Positions 57,200 through 64,000 of a DNA stretch of 64,000 nucleotides are shown here, piece by piece; the first letter of the stretch is position 1, and each line of letters starts with the position of its first letter. The position numbers were made by a program, and so were the translations under genes. The stretch is from an uncultured Lachnospiraceae bacterium (GTDB lineage Bacteria; Bacillota; Clostridia; Lachnospirales; Lachnospiraceae): positions 1-64,000 of the forward strand of contig CAMWUL010000008.1 in the NCBI GenBank assembly GCA_947177445.1, read 5' to 3'. Under the pieces are notes generated by a model. That model did not search any database. It was not told where the DNA came from and was given only the letters and a program-made list of their open reading frames with translations.

Positions 57200-59446
57200 T
57201 TACAAAGACTCCTGCAAAAGCAGAGTTACCCGGTTCTGGATCTTTTCCACCGTCCTGTCCAGATCTACCTGTCCTGAAAAATACGCTGCCGCTTCCTCAT
57301 TGATGATGTTCTGTATGGCCGGATGGGACATAAACCTGTTCTCCACGCTTTCCACCAATCTCCGAACCGCGTCAACATCCTCCTGCGCCGCTGCATATAT
57401 CCAGATGTATTCATCGCCGTTCACATAATATCCCTTGGGATTTCTTTCCGTTCCTTCTTCTGCGCTGTATTCTTCCTTTATGGCGGCATCCATTATCTGA
57501 TCAAACTGATCCTGTACAATGGGAAAGCCCTGCCCGTCATATCCGTGCAGCAGATAAAATTTCACGAACTCCCAGGCTCCTTCCTGATTCTCCTTTTTGG
57601 CATTGATTGCCACATCAATGCCGCTGAACGCAGCAGCAGTTCCTGTGCCTTCCGCCACAGGGTACCCGATAAAAGCAACATCCTCCCCATAGAGTTTCTT
57701 CTGTATCTGGTAATCAACCACACTGGAAATCATCCCCACAGACATCACCACCTCCCGATTACGAATTCTCTCCAGCCAGGTTCCCCCTGTATAATTTCCC
57801 GTGTACTCTTTGGCAAAGGAAATCACCTTCTTAAAATAATTCCCCTCAAAATCACAGGTTCCATTCTCCCAATCCACAAATTCATCCATGGACACTGTAC
57901 AGAGTCTGGTCAATACCGGCTCATCTGCCGAGAATCCTGCAATGGCGTTCAAATCCTTTCCGCTGTCTTCCAATAGCTGAAACAATTCCTCAAAGGTAAC
58001 GCCGCTTCGTCCGCCCGTCACATCCCCATATCCCCACATGGAATGAAGCTGAAATGCCGGGGCAATGCTATATAAATGCCCTTCATCCTCATAAGCTTTC
58101 ACCACAGACTGCACCAGCATACTTTTGGAGCATTCTTCATCATCCCTCATAAAATCATATAAATCAGCCAGCACTCCCTTTTCAGAAAACATACTGTAAT
58201 CCATTTCCGATACTGCAATAATATCCGGAGCCGTTCCAGTGACAACATCCAGCTTTAACTGTTCTACTGCCTTATCGTAATCTCCCGTCTGATCCATGTA
58301 TTCCACTAGCTCCACTCTGTACTCACTGCTGTACCGGTTAAATTCCGCCACGGCTCTCTCCAGATTCTGAGCGGTCGTGATCGCAGTCACCCCAAGAGAC
58401 ACAGTTTCTTTTTCCATTTCTCCCAGGGTAAGGGAAATAAACTCTGAATATCCGGAATCTCCATAGGTGTCTATGATCTCTATCACATCCCCATTCTTTT
58501 TCAAAAACAGAATATCCTGGGCAAAAATCCCATATGTGGTCAGGCTCAAAATCTTTTCTGTTTTCTGCGTATTATAGTGGTACTCCATGAGTTCGTTGTT
58601 CTGGCAGTATAGGAAGCCATTGTCCACAGAAACAATGTTCTCCAGGCCGTTTATAAACTCCTTGTCAAAAATCATTCCGGATTTTTCCAGCCTTACCGCA
58701 TCCTTCCTGCCCTGCTGTACCACATCTATTTCCTGCAGATACACTCCGTCGGAATCCTTTACTATAAAAACAGGCCTGCCATCTGTTCCAACCTGGAAAT
58801 TTAATACATCCGTTCCCCCCATATCCGCAATCTTTTCATAAAAGAGTGTTTTAAACTGTCCGTCCTTAACATAAACACGATCTTCCCAATGCCATACTTC
58901 CCTCTCCATGCCCTCAATTATCTCTGTTTCAGGCACAAGCATCTTACACCAGACAAAAATGTTTCCGTCCTGATTCGTATAGATCCCCTCCAAGGACAGG
59001 TCGCTGGCTCTCTCAGTATCCTCCAATTCCATTTCAGCAAAGTCCTGCTGATTCCCCTCTATATCAATTCTCCAATAACCGGCACTTTCCCCTTTGTTTC
59101 CCCAAAGATAAATATTGCCCTGCTGATCTGCCGCCATTCCCGCTATATAAGCGGCCTCTGACACCACCATCGTTTCTGTCACAGCAAAATCCTGTTTGTC
59201 CATGACATCTAATAATATCCTGTCATCCTTAACATAACATCCATATAAGTGGTCCAGCGCCAGGGCAAGAATATACTGCTTCCCCAGCTGAGAATAGTCT
59301 GCATGCCATGAGGCAGCATTATCCTCCAGAATGTTATTTTCCATTGTTTCCTGCCCTGTATTCGTATTACTCTCCGCTTTTTTGCATCCTGTTATAAAAA
59401 ATGCCAGCATACATGCAATAATGACAGCCTTATATCTTATTCTCAT
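57200..59446 (-). CDS. Lipoprotein with N-terminal propeller-like region and C-terminal extracellular solute-binding domain
   Basis: Lipobox MRIRYKAVIIACMLAFFITGCKKAES; repeated GNIYLWGN/GNIFVWCK strands; C-terminal LKLDVVTGTAPDIIAVSEMDYSMFSEKGVLADLYDFM...EGAWEFVKFYLL. Confidence 0.82.
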   Translation of the reverse strand: MRIRYKAVIIACMLAFFITGCKKAESNTNTGQETMENNILEDNAASWHADYSQLGKQYILALALDHLYGCYVKDDRILLDVMDKQDFAVTETMVVSEAAYIAGMAADQQGNIYLWGNKGESAGYWRIDIEGNQQDFAEMELEDTERASDLSLEGIYTNQDGNIFVWCKMLVPETEIIEGMEREVWHWEDRVYVKDGQFKTLFYEKIADMGGTDVLNFQVGTDGRPVFIVKDSDGVYLQEIDVVQQGRKDAVRLEKSGMIFDKEFINGLENIVSVDNGFLYCQNNELMEYHYNTQKTEKILSLTTYGIFAQDILFLKKNGDVIEIIDTYGDSGYSEFISLTLGEMEKETVSLGVTAITTAQNLERAVAEFNRYSSEYRVELVEYMDQTGDYDKAVEQLKLDVVTGTAPDIIAVSEMDYSMFSEKGVLADLYDFMRDDEECSKSMLVQSVVKAYEDEGHLYSIAPAFQLHSMWGYGDVTGGRSGVTFEELFQLLEDSGKDLNAIAGFSADEPVLTRLCTVSMDEFVDWENGTCDFEGNYFKKVISFAKEYTGNYTGGTWLERIRNREVVMSVGMISSVVDYQIQKKLYGEDVAFIGYPVAEGTGTAAAFSGIDVAINAKKENQEGAWEFVKFYLLHGYDGQGFPIVQDQFDQIMDAAIKEEYSAEEGTERNPKGYYVNGDEYIWIYAAAQEDVDAVRRLVESVENRFMSHPAIQNIINEEAAAYFSGQVDLDRTVEKIQNRVTLLLQESL

Positions 59447-59687
59447 TTTGTCCCTGTGCTCCCCTGCAGCATTACTCTGCAAAATCTCCTCTATTTTCCA
59501 GGATCATCTCGCCGCTGACGGCATTCATGGCAAAGATCTGCTCCGATGAACCCACAGCCTCACTTTGTCTGCCGGCAGTAACTTAACTGCAAAAATATTA
59601 TCACAAAATATCTCATTGTGCCGTTTCCTGTAATAATTGGGCTATATTTATGTATTAATTGGGATTTGCGCAAAAATACCGCATTAA

Positions 59688-59723
59688 AAAAGCACGGCTG
59701 AATCTGCCTGCAGCCGTGCTCCC
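59688..59723 (-). terminator. Rho-independent terminator downstream of the sensor kinase gene
   Basis: Minus strand AGCACGGCTG-caggcagatt-CAGCCGTGCTTTTTT. Confidence 0.9.
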
Positions 59724-59732
59724 AAAATAATC

Positions 59733-61010
59733 TCAATTTTTAACTTCTGACATATACAAGATCAATGTGACACGAAACATGCCGCCATCAGGACGGACCT
59801 CCATTATCCCGTCATATTTTTCCACCATTTTCCTTACATTCTCCAGACCGATGCCATGAAGTCCATTTGCTTTTTTCGTTGTAAGCAGCCTTTGATTTGT
59901 ATTCTCCCCTTTGAAAACAGTTTTTCCATTATAGCTGTTTTCAATTTGAATCCGCAGTACCCCCTGCCGTAGTTCTATGTTGACATCCAGCCTTTTTTCC
60001 TCTGTCTGCCTTGCCGCCTCAATACTGTTTTCCAGTAAATTGCCCAAAATCACATTGATGTCAAAAGAATGGCCTATCGGGTTTGGAAGCCGCACATTTA
60101 CATTTACTGTGCGCAGCTCCTCCTTCGCCCTGCGCAGCATATAATTCATCACACTGTCTGTCTCAAGATTACCGGAGGACACGATCTCGTTAGGATTTGT
60201 TATAAATTCCTCCATATTACCTATATATTCTTCAACCGCCCGGTTCTCTCCTTTTGCCGCCAGTATCCTCAGCTCATTCATATGGTGCTTCATGTCATGC
60301 CGCAATGCCTTTACCTTTTCTTCACCCTGCAGCATTACATCCAACTGGTTTACATAGCCCTGAATCTCCTGACGCAGCACTTCGTTTTCATACTGTTGGA
60401 AAAGGGCATCCGACAGTATGTTATACAGATAAAAAGTAAAGAAATTAACCAGAATAAGTCCGATGCTTGCAATAACAACCGTTTTTGTGCTGCTTCCCGT
60501 ATAAATCATTATGCAAAGCATCCCTATACTGCACAGCGGCACCAATCCCAGAGAAATATTTCCGACGTTCTTTTCTTTCCGCCGGGTGTCTACAATTTTT
60601 TCCGTAAGCAGCTCACAGATCAGTATCAGAAATACATCCGTTACTTCAAAAATCTGATTAAATCCTGCACCGTCCTCATAATTTACAAACGGGAGAATAG
60701 CAATTGTGCTGCAGCCCATATTAATCATATAAACAGAACAGGTCACAAACAGAATCGTTTTTGCCGATCTCGTATAGGTCCGAACGATCAGTCCGATTCC
60801 TGCCAGGTTGCAGGCGATATTAATCCATACCGTATGAAAGGCCAGATAGGCAGCTGTGTTGACTATGAAGAATCCTCCATATGCCAGCATATGCCGCATC
60901 TGGCCGTCACAGCTTCCCTTTCCCCTATCCCCTAAAAATATGCGGACAAATCTGCTGATCAGATAGATTCTAAACAGGTTCGCTGCGGCGCAAATAAATA
61001 AGTCCGTCAT
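59733..61010 (-). CDS. GHKL (AgrC-like) sensor histidine kinase
   Basis: EEKVKALRHDMKHHMNELRILAAKGEN...DINVILGNLLENSIEAARQTEEKRLDVNIELRQGVLRIQIENSYNG...TTKKANGLHGIGLENVRKMVEKYDG. Confidence 0.93.
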   Translation of the reverse strand: MTDLFICAAANLFRIYLISRFVRIFLGDRGKGSCDGQMRHMLAYGGFFIVNTAAYLAFHTVWINIACNLAGIGLIVRTYTRSAKTILFVTCSVYMINMGCSTIAILPFVNYEDGAGFNQIFEVTDVFLILICELLTEKIVDTRRKEKNVGNISLGLVPLCSIGMLCIMIYTGSSTKTVVIASIGLILVNFFTFYLYNILSDALFQQYENEVLRQEIQGYVNQLDVMLQGEEKVKALRHDMKHHMNELRILAAKGENRAVEEYIGNMEEFITNPNEIVSSGNLETDSVMNYMLRRAKEELRTVNVNVRLPNPIGHSFDINVILGNLLENSIEAARQTEEKRLDVNIELRQGVLRIQIENSYNGKTVFKGENTNQRLLTTKKANGLHGIGLENVRKMVEKYDGIMEVRPDGGMFRVTLILYMSEVKN

Positions 61011-61011
61011 T

Positions 61012-61713
61012 TTACCCCCTTAACAGCCTCTCTCTTACCTGTTTCCGATATGCTTTGCTGATCGGCAGTATCGCGTTATCATCCATCTTCACCGTTTCAT
61101 AGGTATACCACACTACATGCCCCTTGTTTATCACATATGACTGATGAATCCTTAAAAATTCCTTGGACAGCTTTTTCTCCAGTTCCCTGATTCCACCATA
61201 AAACTCTTTCTCCGCCCCCGCTGTCACTATCTTTATTTTCCGCCCCTCGCTTTCAAAATATATAATGTCGCCATATGGAATATAGTAATAATCCCTTCCG
61301 TTTTGAAATTCAAATTTTCCAGCATTTTTTTCTATCAGCTTCACTGCCAGCTGCAGAGAGGCTTCTATCTGCTGCATGGTAATTGGCTTCACCAGGAAAT
61401 CCATGGGCTGTGTTTTGAACAATTTCTGCGCATAGGAGGGTTCGCCGGATATATAAACAATCTGCATCTCCCTGTCCTCCATATGGTTCCGGATAAAATC
61501 ACCCACCTCTATCCCTGTCATTTTAAAAAGTTCTATATCCAGGAACAAAATGTCCAGATGATTGCCTGCCTTTAAATAGTCTCTCAACCCCTCTCCCGTA
61601 TACCATACATTTGTTTCGATTTGAATATTCTGTTCCCTTGCACACTGCAAAAGCATATTTTCAATAGACGTACAAATATTTTCTCCGTCGTCACAAATTC
61701 CTATATTATACAC
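61012..61713 (-). CDS. LytTR family response regulator
   Basis: YNIGICDDGENICTSIENML...LDILFLDIELFKMTGIEVGDFIR...DIIYFESEGRKIKIVTAGAEKEFYGGIRELEKKLSKEFLRIHQSYVINKGHV. Confidence 0.94.
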   Translation of the reverse strand: MYNIGICDDGENICTSIENMLLQCAREQNIQIETNVWYTGEGLRDYLKAGNHLDILFLDIELFKMTGIEVGDFIRNHMEDREMQIVYISGEPSYAQKLFKTQPMDFLVKPITMQQIEASLQLAVKLIEKNAGKFEFQNGRDYYYIPYGDIIYFESEGRKIKIVTAGAEKEFYGGIRELEKKLSKEFLRIHQSYVINKGHVVWYTYETVKMDDNAILPISKAYRKQVRERLLRG

Positions 61714-61930
61714 GGCGCGCTTATGAAGTCTTCATTGCAGTAAACTTCTTCCTCCTAATCGTACTCTTTTGCTGAATATTGCATTACCAAGGGCTGCTGA
61801 AAAAATGCTGCCCTTTACAACAGTCAGTATGCACAGTTACCCGCCGACAGAAATACTCCTTTATGTCCAATGCGCAATTGGACATAATGAGTAAAGCAGA
61901 AAGTAGTTTTATAAATGACATGGCATAATG

Positions 61931-62347
61931 TTAAATCAATTTACAAAATTCGCACGGCTCCATACAGGGAATAGTGCTTTTCTCAAAATCACCACAATTT
62001 CTTGTAATAATATAATCTGCCCGAAACACTTTTGCGCATTCCATTTGCAGACAATCTTCAAAATCCGAAAACTGATCGTTTGCTAATGCCTCTAATATTT
62101 TACCCTTATCAATGCCTTCCACTTCAAACAATTCACATAAACATAGTAAGACATTTCTTCGTTCTTCAGCGCTGAACGATTTACGCATAATAAAAAACAT
62201 ATTTGATATAGAATGTGCCGCAATACACCCAAATACCCGTTTCTGTTTACAGGCAATAATAATGTCCCTTGCAGCTCGATCATAGGGTTCACGGCAAAGC
62301 AGATAATCCAGAAGGACATTGGTATCAATTAATATCCGCAGAGCCAT
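61931..62347 (-). CDS. PIN domain (VapC-like) toxin
   Basis: LRILIDTNVLLDYLLCREPYDRAARDII...FSDFEDCLQMECAKVFRADYIITRNCGDFEKSTIPCMEP. Confidence 0.88.
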   Translation of the reverse strand: MALRILIDTNVLLDYLLCREPYDRAARDIIIACKQKRVFGCIAAHSISNMFFIMRKSFSAEERRNVLLCLCELFEVEGIDKGKILEALANDQFSDFEDCLQMECAKVFRADYIITRNCGDFEKSTIPCMEPCEFCKLI

Positions 62348-62564
62348 ATTTACCCTCCCTGTAGCTTTTCAGTTCTTCGTCATAATTCAAATGTACATCT
62401 TTTCTCCTGAGACTTTCAAGCTTCTCAAACGCTTTATCTCGAGCAGTTTGTTCCGCTTCTCCGTACAGACCATTTATTCCCTGCATAATCTGCACAATAA
62501 AAAAAAGCTTATCTTCCGGTATTCGTTCCAATAAATCTATAGCATCTTTTCTGAGGGCTGTCAT
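62325..62564 (-). CDS. Putative antitoxin partner of the PIN toxin
   Basis: MTALRKDAIDLLERIPEDKLFFIVQIMQGINGLYGEAEQTARDKAFEKLESL...; overlaps the toxin start by 23 nt. Confidence 0.7.
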   Translation of the reverse strand: MTALRKDAIDLLERIPEDKLFFIVQIMQGINGLYGEAEQTARDKAFEKLESLRRKDVHLNYDEELKSYREGKYGSADIN

Positions 62565-62593
62565 CTTTACCGCCTTTCTAATACCAAGTGAAC

Positions 62594-62609
62594 ATTGCAT
62601 ATATGCAAT
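62594..62609. promoter_or_regulatory. Perfect 16-bp palindrome upstream of the antitoxin (putative TA operator)
   Basis: ATTGCATATATGCAAT. Confidence 0.6.
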
Positions 62610-62614
62610 ATACA

Positions 62615-63460
62615 TTATATTTTACTCTGCAGGGAAATGGGCGCCGTTAATTCTTTTTTTCCCCAATATCCCTCTTCTACTCCTAAAATCTTCTCCACCA
62701 TTGACTCATGGATACTGATATTAATTGAATCCATGAATTTTTCACTGGAAATATTATTTTCTTTAATTATCATGTTCAAAGCGTGTTTCAAATACCTCGG
62801 TTTCAGAGCCGGGAACTCTCTGTCCAAAGGTTCTTGCTTAATATACCCCCCATATGAGCGCTGCCTCATAATATATTGATATTGATTGGTTGTAATAGCT
62901 CCCAGTTGATGCGCTCTAACTACAAGTGCAGCTGCCGAGACCCTATACTTACTTTTCAAATTGATATAAAAATTAAAATCTGTTTTATTTTTGCTACGCA
63001 AATCCTTTAGGTATATGTTTTTCGGAATCAGCAAGGCCCCTGCGAAACTGTTCATCGCATTTTCCATATCACGATATTCCAATTTTGACATATCCTCAAT
63101 ATCAAATATACCATCTGTCAGAATATGCCCTAACTCATGTGCTGCATTAAATTGCTGTCTAAATCCATTCTTCTCATAACCCAATACTACTATCGGAACA
63201 ATTTTTTATTAACTGCCTCTACCTGACTATATGCATCAATACTTTCATTTTCTTCAAACGTAGATGCAACGACAATGCCATTTCTTTCCATGACATCAAT
63301 AATATTGGGGATTGGTTCCTCTCCCAGCTTCCACTTTTCGCGCACATATCCAGACAACACCTCTGGGCAAAAGAGTCTTGGGAGGATAGGTCAAACTTTG
63401 GAAATTTTATATATTGCTCAATCGCTTCATATATATATCCCAAAAGTTTAACTTTTTCTA
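62615..63460 (-). pseudogene. ImmA/IrrE-type metallopeptidase gene, frameshifted upstream of the catalytic domain
   Basis: Intact 3' part QFNAAHELGHILTDG (HExxH-like); upstream VREKWKLGEEPIPNIIDVMERNGIVVASTFEENESIDAYSQVEAVNKK in a different frame and KLLGYIYEAIEQYIKFPKFDLSSQ in a third. Confidence 0.7.
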
Positions 63461-63752
63461 TTTGCGCCTTTCTATCGATTTTCAGGACTTTTATTCTGTA
63501 AATTCACAAAGTTTTTATATTTCATAAAGGTATATACATATTTCGTGAGTTTATCATATAAATATAGCGCCTCCCAAAAACCTCGCTTAAAAAATCCCAC
63601 TTCGAATTCTTCTTGCATAAAGGAATTTGCATGTTATAATTCACTAATAATATCCTTCTGATTATAGTATTATGTTTTCTCGACAATTACACATTACCAT
63701 ATTCAGGAAATAAATCAAGTATTTTTCATTTTTGGGATTTTTTAATTTCATG

Positions 63753-63868
63753 GTTACTTTTCACGGCTTCGCCGTTCAAAGCAACATGCTGCCCAGCGCA
63801 GGCAGTCTCGGGTTTTGCGTGCAAAATGCGCACGAAAACATCTCGCGGCCCTACCCGTGAAAAGTAAC
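63753..63868 (+). mobile_element. Family A element, full length (116 bp)
   Basis: GTTACTTTTCACGG...CCGTGAAAAGTAAC with perfect 14-bp TIRs; no clean adjacent TSD. Confidence 0.85.
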
Positions 63869-64000
63869 GGAATTTTCATGCGCCACAGCCGCCTCACAGC
63901 TTCGCATGGCCTGGATGGTTCGGTCAAAGAGCTCGTCCAGCTCCCAGCCAAGCCGTTCCGCTCCCTGAGCGATAATGTCTCTGGAACAGCCTGCCGCAAA
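63851..64000 (-). CDS. C-terminal part of an unidentified protein (truncated by the window end); stop codon lies in the family A element
   Basis: Minus strand reading from 64000: FAAGCSRDIIAQGAERLGWELDELFDRTIQAMRSCEAAVAHENSVTFHG*. Confidence 0.55.
   Translation of the reverse strand, partial: FAAGCSRDIIAQGAERLGWELDELFDRTIQAMRSCEAAVAHENSVTFHG

Noticed and set aside
59483-59732. Possible AgrD-like autoinducing peptide gene near the AgrC-like kinase
   Set aside because: No convincing small ORF with a ribosome-binding site and cysteine-containing core was found here or at 61714-61930.
61862-61886. Inverted repeat TATGTCCAAT-gcgca-ATTGGACATA downstream of the PIN toxin gene
   Set aside because: Could be a binding site or weak terminator, but there is no U tract and no partner; too little to call.
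63744-63880. AATTTCATG / AATTTTCATG as a TSD for the family A copy at 63753
   Set aside because: The right-hand copy is offset by 2 nt (GG) and has an indel, so it is not a clean adjacent duplication.
1-64000. tRNA/rRNA genes
   Set aside because: No tRNA cloverleaf motifs or rRNA-like conserved sequence noticed by eye; tRNAscan-SE would be needed to exclude them.

Overview
This window looks like a chromosomal segment from a motile, spore-forming Firmicute, probably Lachnospiraceae-like (inferred from gene content and SpoVT; not tested). It carries: (1) housekeeping genes: ileS with an Ile T-box leader, pncB, spoVT, pth and mfd. (2) A corrinoid/UroD-family methyltransferase cluster with a divergent PocR-AraC regulator. 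(3) Two Rpn-family nuclease genes; one has a well-placed internal start site and the other is interrupted by a hairpin-rich insertion. (4) A GntR-ABC operon. (5) A three-domain fusion (cytidylyltransferase, Gfo/Idh oxidoreductase, GDPD) beside a decayed GT11 fucosyltransferase. (6) A late flagellar regulon (flgM, flgN, two flgK, flgL, fliW, csrA, flaG, fliD, fliS, flagellin, GT2) with two sigma-28-type promoters and two CsrA-type hairpins in the flagellin leader. (7) A GH43/GH1/GH2 glycan locus. (8) MarR-MATE, ABC-2, an AgrC/LytTR-like two-component system, a propeller-like/solute-binding lipoprotein, and a PIN toxin-antitoxin pair next to a decayed ImmA/IrrE gene. The most novel signal is a dispersed family of short palindromic elements with 14-bp terminal inverted repeats (GTTACTTTTCACGG/CCGTGAAAAGTAAC) and 8-bp target-site duplications. 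A second 193-bp inverted-repeat element is also present. These elements have inserted at gene 3' ends and supply new C-terminal codons and stop codons. No tRNA, rRNA or CRISPR array was recognised. All family calls are by eye from the translated sequence; no database search was run.
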